Source: Myxococcales bacterium
Lineage (GTDB): Bacteria > Myxococcota_A > Polyangia > Haliangiales > Haliangiaceae
Direction of reading: 5' to 3'
Length of the DNA stretch: 64,000 nucleotides
Assembly: GCA_016706545.1 (NCBI GenBank)
Contig: JADJJK010000001.1
Coordinates: 1-64,000, forward strand
Notes under the pieces: generated by a model
Told to the model about the DNA's origin: nothing
The model's database searches: none
Seen by the model: only the letters and a program-made list of their open reading frames with translations
Shown: positions 48,549 to 57,589 of the stretch, piece by piece
Layout of the letters: the number at the start of each line of letters is the position of its first letter
How positions within the stretch are numbered: position 1 is the first letter of the stretch
Program-made: the position numbers and the translations under genes

Positions 48549-50294
48549 ATGTCCTCTGGTCCTGCTGAGCCCTCGCCGCCCTCGCCCGCCGGCCCGGCCA
48601 CCCCACCGCGCCTGGTTCGCTCCGCTCACCTGTCGTGGTTTGGCCACATGGGCGCGGTGTACCTGTTCCACGATCTGTTCGGGTTCCTCATGGAGATGAG
48701 TCCGGACATCGCCGAGCTGGTGGACGCCTTCGCCGACGGCGCGGACACCGCCGAGACCGTCGCGCGCTTCACTGGCCGCTTCGGCGACGCAGATCCGCAG
48801 CAGTTCGTGGACGTGCTGGTCTCGCACTTCGTGCTGGTGGAGCCGGACGAGGACGAGATCGAGGGCCTGTGGCCGATGGTGGCCATCAAGGGCAAGTGGA
48901 ACGTCTGGCAACGCCGCGGCAACGCCATGACCATCTGGACCGCCTGGGGCGAGCGCCCGGTGGCGCAGATCCTCCTCGACGATGAAGAGACGGCCATGTG
49001 GGACGCCTTCGATGGCGAGAAGCGGCTCATCGAGCTGCGTGGTCGCTTCGATCGCGACAAGCTCATGCACCTGGTCCGCCGCCTGGTCCACTCGGACACC
49101 CAGGCGCTCAAGCTTTGCCAGTTGCCCATGTCCACCTTCGCCAGGCGGCCGCAGATGGCGCCTCGCTACCTGACCTCGACGATGCCGTACCGGAGCTGGC
49201 GGCCGGGAGAGCCGGTGCCCGGCACCGTGGAGTCGCAGGTCTCGCCGGCGGCGTACTACCAGGGCGAGATCGAGGACGCGGCGCTCCAGTTCGACCACCG
49301 CGAGACCACGCTCTCCCACCTGTTCCGCGTGCCGCACCCGGCGCTGGCGGGCCGCACCTATGGCCAGGCGCTGGTCGACGGCCTGGCGCAGCGCGGTCAC
49401 CTGCCGACCGCGCCGCGAGCTGGCGGCCCGGCCCGGCACCTGACCGTGCTGGAGATCGGCGCGGGCCTTGGCTACGTGGCGCGCGACGTGATGAGCCGCT
49501 TGCGCGAGCTTGGCTTCGAGGTGGACTACACCATCGTCGAGCTGGCGCCCGCGCTCGCCGCCGCGCAGCAGCAGCGCCTCGGCGCCGACAGCGCGCGCTG
49601 GGTAGAGGGCGACGTGCTGGCGGTGGACCTGCCAGCGGCCAGCTTTGACTTCATCCTGGCCAACGAGATGATAGGAGATCTGCCCGCGCGTTACCTGTCG
49701 CGCACGGACATCGGACTGCCGGTGGGTGACACCGGCACCGCGGACCCAAACCTCGTGCGCCAGCTCGGCAAGGGCGGGGAGCTGGCCGCCGATCACGGCG
49801 TCAACCTCGACGACGCTCCGGAGCCGCTGTTCTTGATGACCGGCGCCTTCGAGCTCATCGACCGCGTGGCCACCTGGCTGCGCCCCGGCGGCGTGGCCAT
49901 CCTGACGGAGTTCGGCGAGAACTCGCAGTGGCCGCGGCTGTCGACTCACCTGGATCACCCTGAGCTCTCGACGCACTTTGGCCAGCTCGCCGCGCTGGCC
50001 CGCGGCCTGGGCCTCGGCGCGCACATCGACTTCGTGATGGACGTGATCGATCTCGATCGCAACGCCAAGGGCCTGGCCACCACGCGCAGCCACTTCCGCG
50101 CCCTGCGCGCCATGTTCGAGGCCGCCGGCATCGACCTGCCCAAGCTGGGCATGGTCCCGGAGATGCTGCAGGAGCTGGTGGCCGACAAGCTCAGCCTCGA
50201 CAAGGTCGGAGAGCTGCGCTGGGACAAGATCGAGGACCGGCTGATGGGCCTGGTGCCGCACGAGTTCAAGCTCCTGGCGCTGTCCAGACCGTAG
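48549..50294 (+). CDS. Class I SAM-dependent methyltransferase with long N-terminal region
   Basis: The 581-residue protein starts with the ATG at 48549. Residues about 1-270 form a non-catalytic region with GHMGAVYLFHDLFGFLMEMS and several WxxW-like turns; I cannot assign it. The Rossmann domain (about 290-500) has motif I VLEIGAGLGYVARD, an acidic YTIVELAP strand, motif II FDFILANEMIGDLP and a LRPGGVAILTEFGE strand. The N-terminal part loosely resembles PqqD-like or substrate-binding modules of peptide-modifying enzymes. No precursor peptide is visible beside it. Confidence 0.82.
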   Translation: MSSGPAEPSPPSPAGPATPPRLVRSAHLSWFGHMGAVYLFHDLFGFLMEMSPDIAELVDAFADGADTAETVARFTGRFGDADPQQFVDVLVSHFVLVEPDEDEIEGLWPMVAIKGKWNVWQRRGNAMTIWTAWGERPVAQILLDDEETAMWDAFDGEKRLIELRGRFDRDKLMHLVRRLVHSDTQALKLCQLPMSTFARRPQMAPRYLTSTMPYRSWRPGEPVPGTVESQVSPAAYYQGEIEDAALQFDHRETTLSHLFRVPHPALAGRTYGQALVDGLAQRGHLPTAPRAGGPARHLTVLEIGAGLGYVARDVMSRLRELGFEVDYTIVELAPALAAAQQQRLGADSARWVEGDVLAVDLPAASFDFILANEMIGDLPARYLSRTDIGLPVGDTGTADPNLVRQLGKGGELAADHGVNLDDAPEPLFLMTGAFELIDRVATWLRPGGVAILTEFGENSQWPRLSTHLDHPELSTHFGQLAALARGLGLGAHIDFVMDVIDLDRNAKGLATTRSHFRALRAMFEAAGIDLPKLGMVPEMLQELVADKLSLDKVGELRWDKIEDRLMGLVPHEFKLLALSRP

Positions 50295-50336
50295 CGTGTC
50301 CCCGGCGGCCGGCTCTTTCGCCGTACAATCTGCCAG

Positions 50337-50928
50337 GTGATCGACCCGGCGCTCATCCGCCTCGCCGTGCCAGCGCGCCTGGTCACCGCGCGCCTCGAGC
50401 TGCGGCGCGACGCGGTGGAAGACGCGCCCGCGGTGCTGGCCGCGGTGCGCGCGTCCCACGCCGACCTGGCGCCCTGGCTGTCGTGGATCACCAGCGGCTA
50501 CGATCTCGCCGAGGCCACGCGCGGTCAGCGCCGCGCCATCGAGTACTGGAACGCCGGCGACTCCTTCCAGTGGCGGCTGTGGAGCACAACAGGCACAGGT
50601 GGCGCCGGGGCCACCGGCGCCGCCAGGACCAGGGGCCTTCATCGGCTCCATCGACTTGCACACCATTGACTGGGATCGCCACACCGCCGAGCTCGGCTAC
50701 TGGCTCGACAGTCGCGCCGCTGGCCACGGCTTCGCCTCCGAGGCGGGCCGCGCGATCGCGCAGGTTGCCTTCGAGCTCCTCGGCTTCGCCCGCCTCGACC
50801 TCCGCTGCCACCCCGACAACGCGCGCTCCTTGGCCACCGCCCATCGACTTGGCTTCACCGTCCATGACCGCGAGCCAGACGGCACGGTGGACCTGCGCCG
50901 CCTCGCCGCGCCGGGTCACTGCCCGTGA
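50337..50928 (+). pseudogene. GNAT N-acetyltransferase (RimJ/RimL-like), frame-broken
   Basis: Frame 3 from the GTG at 50337 gives the N-terminal strands (VTARLELRRDAVEDAPAVLAA, in part). The sense passes to another frame between about 50600 and 50640, inside a ggcgccggggccacc-type stretch. It resumes with FIGSIDLHTIDWDRHTAELGYWLD, the HGFASEAGRA acetyl-CoA loop and NARSLATAHRLGF, ending at the TGA at 50926-50928. These are standard GNAT_3 marks. One indel at a G/C-rich run restores the gene. Confidence 0.78.
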
Positions 50929-51029
50929 CCGCACACACAGGGCCTGGCAACCGCTGGCACGACTGGCCCTCGCTTGGTCGCGCCGCGCCGAAAATCGGTG
51001 GACGAACGGCCTCTGCGATGACGTACTGA

Positions 51030-51383
51030 AGGCAAGGTATCCATGTCGCATCGGTCCGCTCGGTCGACTCGGTCCGCTCGGTCGCCTCGGTCGCCTCGGT
51101 CCTCTGGGCCCTGTCGGTCCGCTCGGTCCGCTCATCGGCCGCCTCGGCCGCCTTCATCGCCACCTGTCCCGCGGTCGCCCCTTTCCCAAGCGCCGCGCCG
51201 CGAGCGGCCCAGACCTGCTTGCTCCTGCAGAGCAAGTCCCACATCACCGTCGACACCCGCCTGCGCTCGCGGGTGAGCGGAGCGGCGGTGCTCGGGGCTC
51301 TCGGCGGCGTGGTGCTCGTCGTTGGCGCGCTGCTCGCCATCGGCTACATCGTTGACTGCGCCGAGCCCGACGACGGCTGCTAG
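51030..51383 (+). other. Possible small single-pass membrane protein or remnant
   Basis: The frame has no ATG and its only clear start codon is a GTG at about 51252 in the last third, so either the 5' end is lost or an indel moved it. The C-terminal piece (SHITVDTRLRSRVSGAAVLG, then a ~22-residue hydrophobic helix and a CAEPDDGC end) looks like the end of a membrane-anchored signalling protein, where such tails are common in myxobacteria. I would not assign a function. Confidence 0.35.
51047..51133. repeat. Imperfect 9-bp repeats of gtc(c/g)(g/c)ctcg type
   Basis: About nine degenerate copies. In frame 3 they encode Val/Ser/Ala/Arg triplets. Confidence 0.75.
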
Positions 51384-51457
51384 CCCGGCTAGCCCCCGCG
51401 ATGGTCGGGTTAGTGCGCCTCATTGCCAGCGCGAGATGGCGGATGGTACGACGGACG

Positions 51458-53287
51458 TCACGACCGACGCTGCGATGGGCGCTGGGACGGGTGCTGAAGG
51501 TGGTCTGGCAAGGGGCGCCCGATGGAGAGCGGGTCGACGCCGGTCGCTTCCATCTCGGCGAGGACCCAGCGTTCGATGGCGCTGTGGCGGTCGTAATCGT
51601 CCCACAGGCCGCGCAGCGGGAGGCCGTCGGGATCGAGCGAGGGATCGGCGAGAGATGGGAGTGGTGAGGGTGGTGAGGGTGGTGCCGGTGTGCGGGGGAA
51701 CGTGGGTGGAAGGGACGCTGCTGGTGCGGCGGTGGGGGCGGAAGGGGCCGCGTCGGCGCGGCGCTGGATGCGAGTGATCGTGGCGGCGGCGTCCCAGCTA
51801 TCGACGCGCTCGCCGCGCCAGCGGCACTGACCGGTCGTGGCTGTCAGCGGCTGCGCTGCGTTGGCGGCGCGCAGCATGGATCGCCGGCCAGCCGAGCAGC
51901 GGCGGCGCCGGGCGCAGCGGCAGCAGGACGACGGCGCGGCCCCTGCGGATCTTCGAAGGCAAGCGCGCCGGTGGCGGATTGCGTGATGCGATAGCCGCGC
52001 TCGTGGACGTAGGCGTGGTGCAGCGAGCAGAGCAGCGCGAGGTTGGGCAGGCTGGTCTCGCCGCCATCGGCCCAGTGCTGCAGGTGGTGTCCCTCGAGGA
52101 AGAGGCGGTGATCGCAGCCGGGGAAGCGGCAGGTGCGGTCGCGTAGCAGCAAGGCGCGCTTGAGGGCGGCGGGGATGGTGCGAGTCTTGCGGCCGACGGA
52201 GAGGGGCTCGGCGGTGTTGGCGGCGTTGGCTGTGGTGGCGACGACCAGCCCGCAGTCACAGGCCAGGCGGCGGGTGGCTTGCGGAGAGAGCGCCAGGTCG
52301 GTCTCGACGGTGAGGGCCACCGGCAGCGAGGCGCCACGGTCGGTGAAGGAGGCGGGGGCGAGGGGGAGATCGGTGGTGGCGGAGATGTCGGCGGCGGAGT
52401 CGGTGGTGGCGGTGGCTGAGTCGGTAGCCGCGGCGGTTTGCTGCAGCAGCGCCACGGGCACCGTGACGATCAGCTCGACAGGCGAGCGCTCAGCGCTGCT
52501 GCCCCGTGCATAGCTGTGGACCAGGGCCATCAGGCCATCGGCGCGGTTGTACGGGCGGCGCGTGGTGGTCGTGGTGGTGGCGACGCGCTGCGTCTCCGCG
52601 GAGGCGCCCGTCGCTCGCTCGGCAGGTGCGGACACTTCCGCGGAAACGTCAGCAACCTCTGCGGAGACGTCCGTCGCGCCCGGAAGGTGCGGACGTTTCC
52701 GCGGAAAGCTCCGCCGGCTCGCGCGTGCAGTCCACCGCGGCTTGCTGCAGCACTTGCAAGAGCAGCGCGGCCTCGTCGGGGCGCAGGCACGCCTTGACGC
52801 ACACCATGCCCGAGGCCGTCGTGGTGTGCGCCACGTAGCGCTCGCTGTCGTGCGGGCGCGTGGCTCGGCTGGCGGCGTCGGCGCCGAGCACGCCGACCTT
52901 GCGGCACACGGTCTCAAGCTGGCTGGCGGTGCAGTGCTGCGCGTAGCCCAACAGCACCGCTTCGGTGGCGGCGGTGGCCACTCGCGTGATGGCGCGAGTC
53001 TTGGAATACGAGATCTTCCCGGCAGATAGTGCCTCTGATACGAGCGGCAAGGTGTGCAGTGCCCTGGCCACGCGCAGGTGTTCGCGCGCGGTGCCGAGGT
53101 CCCAGCCCACGCGCCAGCTCAGCCAGTGGGCGCAGGTGCCAAAGCCCTGGCGGTGCCAGCCGCCGGCGGAGTCGAACGTCCGCAGGTCAGCGAGCAAGCG
53201 ATGCATGGCAGCATCCAGGTGAACTGCTTGCTCGGCGATGTGCTCACCCAGCGCTTGAACTTCCTCGACGGAGAGAGCCTCGCTCAT
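51458..53287 (-). pseudogene. DUF222/HNH endonuclease-like protein, frame-broken twice
   Basis: The sense starts at an ATG at 53287 and runs to about 52700 (DUF222 domain; HLDAAMHRLLADLRTFDSAGGW, in part, and HTLPLVSEALSAGKISYSK). It moves to the second frame to about 51870 (HNH nuclease domain: DRTCRFPGCDHRLFLEGHHL, WADGG, NLALLCSLHHAYVHE), then to a third frame ending at 51458 (WRGERVDSWDAAATITRIQ). The HNH residues C-x3-C, HH and LHH are complete. Between the domains is a tract with repeated SAE triplets (DVSAEVADVSAEVSAP). Family members (13E12-type) are repetitive and of unclear function. Three frames may mean decay or assembly error. Confidence 0.72.
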
Positions 53288-53637
53288 GAGGCTTTGTAGC
53301 ACGGCGGTTTTCGGCGCCGGACTTGGCGCCTGGCGTGCCCAAGGTGCCGAGGAAGCGCGGGCGGCGCGATTTTTCGTGGGGCGCGCGGGTTGATAGGGCA
53401 TGTAGCGCGCGTTGGGGCCGCGGGTGGAGAGATCGCGGTGGGCTGGCGGCGAGGAGGGCTGGCGGTCGCGGAGAGTGTCAAGAGCGATGTTGGTATTTGA
53501 TGTTGATATTGGATAGTAGATCTTGAACTGGAAAATGCGTCCGGCAGGCGGACGCGAGCGAGTCGGGACCTGAGATCGATCTCGGAACTCTCCGCGGAGA
53601 CGTGGTGTGATCCAGGTCGCAGCGCGTTTCCGCGGAA
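52594..53637. repeat. Cluster of short palindromes with a TCCGCGGA core
   Basis: Five perfect palindromes of 10-12 bp share the core: 52594-52603, 52636-52646 (imperfect outer base), 52696-52707 (TTTCCGCGGAAA), 53589-53600 (TCTCCGCGGAGA) and 53628-53637. Three are inside the HNH gene where they encode Ser-Ala-Glu. Two lie outside it in non-coding DNA, so the DNA element and not only the peptide is repeated. Confidence 0.75.
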
Positions 53638-53903
53638 GCCCCGGGCTGTGGACGGTGACGGGCTATGGACACCGCGCCCGTCGAGCCTGGGCAGGCGCGA
53701 TGCGCGCAAGCGGCGCGGTTGACCACAGCCCTTGGAGAGGCGCAGGAGGGCCAGGTGCAGCAGGCGGGCCTGAGGGGACAGCGCGCCTCTCCACACCGCC
53801 CACAGCCCCTGCTGTTTTCAGAACCCTGAGTTTTTTGGTTTTGTACCAGAACCCAGAACCCGGAACGGATCGCCAGGGAGCGGCGGAGGTGAGCGCGTGG
53901 GAG

Positions 53904-54080
53904 GTGGGTAGGCCCAGCACGGTGGGTAGGTCGAGCACGGTGGGTAAGCCCAGCACGGCGGTTGGGTCGAGCACGGCGGTTGAGTCGAGCACGGTGGGTG
54001 GGTCGAGCACGGTGGTTCGGGCCTGGCACGGTGGTTCGGGCCTGGCACGGTGGTTCGGGTCACCCATGGTGGGTCAGGCT
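53904..54080. repeat. Tandem repeat, 18-19-bp unit, about nine copies
   Basis: Six 18-bp copies (type gtgggtaggtcgagcacg) are followed by three 19-bp copies (gtggttcgggcctggcacg) and a partial one. Variation is mostly at three positions. It is outside any supported gene. Confidence 0.85.
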
Positions 54081-54150
54081 CGTCGTCGGCGGTCTGCGTG
54101 CATGATGTGCAGGATCATGAGAGCCCAGGCGTCGTCGGGCGTCCGGCACG

Positions 54151-54169
54151 GCGTCCGGCTGCCGGACGC
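54151..54169. promoter_or_regulatory. 19-bp perfect palindrome
   Basis: GCGTCCGGCTGCCGGACGC has 9-bp arms around a single T. It lies 114 bp upstream of the Rpn-like gene, with other tccgg words around it. Could be a protein-binding site or a hairpin. Confidence 0.4.
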
Positions 54170-54282
54170 TGTGGCCGGATTCCGGCGGACGAGGTCGTCC
54201 GGAGTCGTCGCGTGGGCCTATGAGATCAGGCCCTTGCACGCTCGCGCGTCGCGGCACGCGGGTTGCTCTTGTCGCTCGGGAG

Positions 54283-55347
54283 ATGCCCTCGCTGTCGCAC
54301 GAGATCCTGGTGGAGCTGTTCCGCAACGGAAAGGAGCTCGTCCGCGAACTCCTGCGCGCCTGCGCCCACCTCGAGCTAGCCGAGGTCACCGCCGAGCTTT
54401 CGGCCGAGGTCACCGCCGAGATCGCCTCCGTCGACCTGTCACAGACCGTCTCCACGGAGTACCGCGCCGATCAGGTCACCCTGTTTCGCCGCCCGGATCG
54501 CAGCGTCGCCAGGGCCTGTGTGGTCGAGATCCAGCTCCGCCCGGACGCTGACAAGCGCAGGTCCTGGCCGGAGTACATCACCGCCGCGCGCCGCAGGTTT
54601 GGCTGCCCCGTGCTCCTGCTCGTCGTCGCCCCGGACCCCGCGGTCGCCAGGTGGGCGCGGCAACCCATCGACACCGGCCACCCGGGCTTCACCCTGGCCC
54701 CCCTCGTCATCTCCTATCCGGACATCCCGCGGGTGGTGGAGCCTTCACTGGCAAAACACGCTCCAGAGCTCAGCGTCCTTTCCGTGCTCGCCCACCCCGA
54801 ACAAGACGTCGCGCTGACCGCGGTGTCCGCGCTTCGCCACCTCCCGCCAGACCAGCTCAAGCTATACTTCGACATCATCTGGCAGTCCCTCCCCGACTCG
54901 GTTCGCCGCACGCTGGAGACCCACATGCTGCACTACGAATACCAGAGCGACTTCGCCCGCAGGTATCTGGCCCAGGGCCGCGAAGAAGGCCGCGAGGCCG
55001 GCCGCGAAGAAGGCCGCGAGGCCGGCAGACAAGAAGGCCGCGAGGCCGGCAGACAAGAAGGCCGCGAGGCCGGCAGACAAGAAGGCCGCGAGGCCGGCAG
55101 ACAAGAAGGCCGCGAGGCCGGCAGACAAGAAGGCCGCGAGGCCGGCAGACAAGAGGCGCAGCGCTCCGCGGCCCTGGCGCTCGCTCGACGGAAGGTCCAC
55201 GACCTGTCCGCCAAGGACGAGTCCCTCCTCGCTGCCTTGCAAGATGAAGCCCGCCTCACCGCCCTCATCCTCGGCCTGGGCCTGGCGCTGGATTCTCACC
55301 AGGCTCGCCTCGCCCTGCAGCAAGCCCTGGGGCCAGAGGCCGAGTAG
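54283..55347 (+). CDS. Rpn-like PD-(D/E)XK protein with 24-bp in-frame repeat
   Basis: About 354 residues from the ATG at 54283; the frame is open to 54220. The N-terminal half has a restriction-nuclease-like core: TEYRADQVTLFRR (Asp), then ACVVEIQLRPDADKRR, the Glu-x-Gln variant of the E-x-K motif, and PVLLLVVAPD. Between about residues 235 and 290 come seven copies of EGREAGR(Q/E). The C-terminal ~55 residues are helical. RpnA/RpnC and related recombination-promoting or DUF4351 proteins share the nuclease core plus Glu/Gly-rich repeats. They are often linked with defence and intragenic copy-number change. Substrate and activity here are not shown. Confidence 0.7.
   Translation: MPSLSHEILVELFRNGKELVRELLRACAHLELAEVTAELSAEVTAEIASVDLSQTVSTEYRADQVTLFRRPDRSVARACVVEIQLRPDADKRRSWPEYITAARRRFGCPVLLLVVAPDPAVARWARQPIDTGHPGFTLAPLVISYPDIPRVVEPSLAKHAPELSVLSVLAHPEQDVALTAVSALRHLPPDQLKLYFDIIWQSLPDSVRRTLETHMLHYEYQSDFARRYLAQGREEGREAGREEGREAGRQEGREAGRQEGREAGRQEGREAGRQEGREAGRQEGREAGRQEAQRSAALALARRKVHDLSAKDESLLAALQDEARLTALILGLGLALDSHQARLALQQALGPEAE
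54985..55152. repeat. Seven 24-bp tandem copies encoding EGREAGRQ
   Basis: Copies are almost identical at the DNA level, including third bases, so they are recent or gene-converted. A multiple of three keeps the frame when copy number changes. Confidence 0.95.
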
Positions 55348-55348
55348 A

Positions 55349-56134
55349 TCACCGCCGACGAGCCAGGAGAAAGCCACGGCGCAGCGGCAGCTCATGCGGC
55401 AGGGGCTCGCGCTGCGTCGCCGCGATCACCTCGAAGCCAGCGCTGACGACCTCGGTGGCCGCCGCCTTGACGGACAGGAGATGAAGCTCCAGGTTCACCT
55501 CCACGCCAAGCCAGCGCTCGAGGAAGTACACCGAGTCCGCAGGCTGTCTTGGCCCCGAGGTGACAAAGCTGTAGAGGAACGTGCCCCCTGGCTGGATCAC
55601 GCGCGCCACCTCCGCCAGGGTGGTACGCCGCTCCGCAGCGGCGGCGTGCCACAGCGCGCCGAGCGCCACTGCGCCTGCCCACGAGGCGTCCACCGCCGGC
55701 AGGTGCAGCAGCGTCCCCACCGCGAGGGTCGCGCCCGGCAGGTTCGCGCGGGCGCGCGCGATCATCGCCGACGAGGCGTCGATCCCCGTCATGCGCAAGC
55801 CAAGCTCGGCCAAGATCTTGGTCGTGTGGCCTGGTCCGCAGCCAAGGTCCCCCACCACGCCCGAGCCCTGGCGCTCCGTCACCATCTTGGCGAACGAGAA
55901 CAAGAGGCCAAGATCTACCGGCCGGGACCAGGCCATTCGCCGCTCGTCTTCGTCGTAGGCCGCTGCCAGCGCGTCATAGACCGACGCCGTGGCTCCGCTG
56001 AGCAGGCCCGACCCGCGCGCAAACGCCGGCATCCGAACCGTCTGCTCTGGGAGCGGCGCGCGCGACGCGCTGACAGAAGACCACGGCAGAAGCGACGGCG
56101 GAGCACAAGCGGCTAGGCGAGACATGTCCACCAT
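55349..56134 (-). CDS. Class I SAM-dependent methyltransferase
   Basis: About 261 residues from the ATG at 56134, where GAGAGG lies about 4-9 bases upstream; ATGs at 56164 and 56032 are alternatives. Motif I is GVVGDLGCGPGHTTKIL, motif II-like MTGIDASSAMIARARANLP, and the post-motif strand is VIQPGGTFLYSF. This is the ubiquinone-methyltransferase-like/Methyltransf_11 group. The substrate is unknown. It is convergent with the Rpn-like gene; only 1 bp separates the ends. Confidence 0.85.
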   Translation of the reverse strand: MVDMSRLAACAPPSLLPWSSVSASRAPLPEQTVRMPAFARGSGLLSGATASVYDALAAAYDEDERRMAWSRPVDLGLLFSFAKMVTERQGSGVVGDLGCGPGHTTKILAELGLRMTGIDASSAMIARARANLPGATLAVGTLLHLPAVDASWAGAVALGALWHAAAAERRTTLAEVARVIQPGGTFLYSFVTSGPRQPADSVYFLERWLGVEVNLELHLLSVKAAATEVVSAGFEVIAATQREPLPHELPLRRGFLLARRR

Positions 56135-56256
56135 CGTGCCTCTCGCTGCCCAAGACTCCGACATCAGCACGACATCGGCCGACCTCAGCCAACCTCGGCC
56201 GACCTCGATGAGCCCCCGCTCGGGCCAGGCGAGCGCTGGCGTTCGTGCGTCGCCCG

Positions 56257-57405
56257 TCACACCGTGGTGTCGACGCGCGAGTAGTCGTGGTGCTTGCCCA
56301 GGATCCAGCCGATCGCTTGGTGCCGCTCCACCACCATGTCGTGGCTGCGCTGCGCCAGCTCGCGCGAGGCCTGCGACAGGGGGCGCCCGTCGATGGCCAG
56401 ATCGTCCTCGAGCAGCGGGATGCCGATGAGGTCGAACGTGCCGTGCGCGGCGGTGCGAGAATAGGCGCGAAAGTCGAACGGCCGCGGCCGCAGCCAGAAC
56501 TCGCGCAGGCGCCAGTGGATGCCGTAGAGCCGGCGCTTCTGCCACTCCAGCTCGGTGGTGCTGCGGAGCTGTGGCGCGCGCAACGTCGCCGGCAGGACAT
56601 CGGCCAGAAAGCCCATGGACGACGCGATGGCGCCTGGGTCAAACGGGGTCTGGTGATCCACCATCTGCGCCGCGTGCAGCGCCCACGCGAGCACGCCCAA
56701 CCCCTCACCGCGCCAGCTCGCCACCGACTTCTGCTCCATCGACAGCCGGCCGTGTGGCGTGGACAGGAGGCCTCGCTCGGCGTCCTCCAGCTCGCTCAGC
56801 GCGCCGTTGCGATCGAGCCAGCTCCAGATGCGCGCGAACGGCTCCACCACCGAGTTCATCGGCGAGTTCTCGAGGAATCCGCGCATCGACACCGCCGCCA
56901 GCACCCAGACCCGCCGCAGCACGCGCTCCGCGCCGGGTGGCTCGGTGAAGCGACCGCTCTGCTCGAGGTTCATGTCGAGCGTCGTCGAGTCCTCGGTGGA
57001 GTCGGCCGACGCGGAGGCCAAGATCTGCCCGGTGCCGTCGCGCAGCTTGGAGCCGTCGAAGAAGACGCCGCCGCAGAGCCGGGCCAGGTTCACCACCAGA
57101 TCCCCGCTCCGCCCCGAGAGCCCGGGCTGGCAATGCAGCACGTAGCAGTACGTGGCGTCGTCGAGCGCCGCCAGCACGCTGTCGTCGCGGATATGACACC
57201 GGGTCATGATGAACGCGCGCGCGCTGGCGATGCGCTGGTCTCGCGCCTCGGCGTCGGTGGTGCCGATCGTGATCTGCAGCCCCGTGCTCTCGATGGCGCA
57301 CAGGACCGGCTCGGCGTGCGGCGACACGCGGAACCCGCGTGCAGCCGAGCGGATCACCGCTAGCGACAAAGGCCGAGATGCGAAGATGCTGACCGTGATG
57401 GACAC
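56257..57405 (-). CDS. DUF4272 domain protein
   Basis: About 382 residues from a GTG at 57405; the open frame to 57492 is less protein-like. The N-terminal part is beta-rich with FIMTRCHIRDDSVLAALDDATYC, in part. The C-terminal half carries the DUF4272 pattern: SASWRGEGLGVLAWALH (as ASWRGEGLGVLAWAL), a long helical region, and VVERHQAIGWILGKHHDYS at the end. DUF4272 proteins are soluble and uncharacterised, sometimes found beside toxin or immunity genes. A hairpin (GCATC/GATGC, loop 4) and an A-run precede the start. Confidence 0.72.
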   Translation of the reverse strand: MSITVSIFASRPLSLAVIRSAARGFRVSPHAEPVLCAIESTGLQITIGTTDAEARDQRIASARAFIMTRCHIRDDSVLAALDDATYCYVLHCQPGLSGRSGDLVVNLARLCGGVFFDGSKLRDGTGQILASASADSTEDSTTLDMNLEQSGRFTEPPGAERVLRRVWVLAAVSMRGFLENSPMNSVVEPFARIWSWLDRNGALSELEDAERGLLSTPHGRLSMEQKSVASWRGEGLGVLAWALHAAQMVDHQTPFDPGAIASSMGFLADVLPATLRAPQLRSTTELEWQKRRLYGIHWRLREFWLRPRPFDFRAYSRTAAHGTFDLIGIPLLEDDLAIDGRPLSQASRELAQRSHDMVVERHQAIGWILGKHHDYSRVDTTV

Positions 57406-57589
57406 GACCGGGGTTTTTTTAGCATCGCAAGATGCGGCGGGTAGCGGAAGTGAAGAATGCGCCGAAGTCCCCAAAATGTGACCGAAACCCAACGATCTCA
57501 GGTCATTTCGCAGTCAGGGCGGACGCAGGTGCCGCGGCCTTCTGACCGCTCCACCGCCGTGGTAGCGTCCGCCCGAATTCGAGGAAGTC

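Larger units (their letters stand above)
50929..51457. other. Gap with a possible small membrane-protein gene
   Basis: Nothing well supported on either strand except the open frame 3 from 51030 to the TAG at 51381-51383. Its last ~45 codons read as one strong transmembrane helix (AAVLGALGGVVLVVGALLAIG) with a CAEPDDGC tail. Its upstream half is the 9-bp repeat. Confidence 0.6.
53288..54282. other. Long intergenic region with repeats, no supported gene
   Basis: The open frames here are Arg/Pro- or Ser/Gly-rich and repeat-driven. The region contains a short AT-rich patch (about 53485-53530), two TCCGCGGA palindromes, direct copies of cagaaccc near 53820-53860 beside a T-run, the 18/19-bp repeat at 53904-54080 and a palindrome at 54151. 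It separates two divergent genes of the DUF222 and Rpn-like types. Confidence 0.6.

Noticed and set aside
48237..50684. 815-codon minus-strand open frame
   Set aside because: Shadow of the methyltransferase on the plus strand, which carries motif I and II.
53904..54080. CRISPR array
   Set aside because: Units touch each other directly with no spacers, so it is a simple tandem repeat.
53607..54551. 315-codon plus-strand open frame over the 18-19-bp repeat
   Set aside because: Its composition is driven by the repeat and by the frame shadow of the Rpn-like gene. No start signal or domain.
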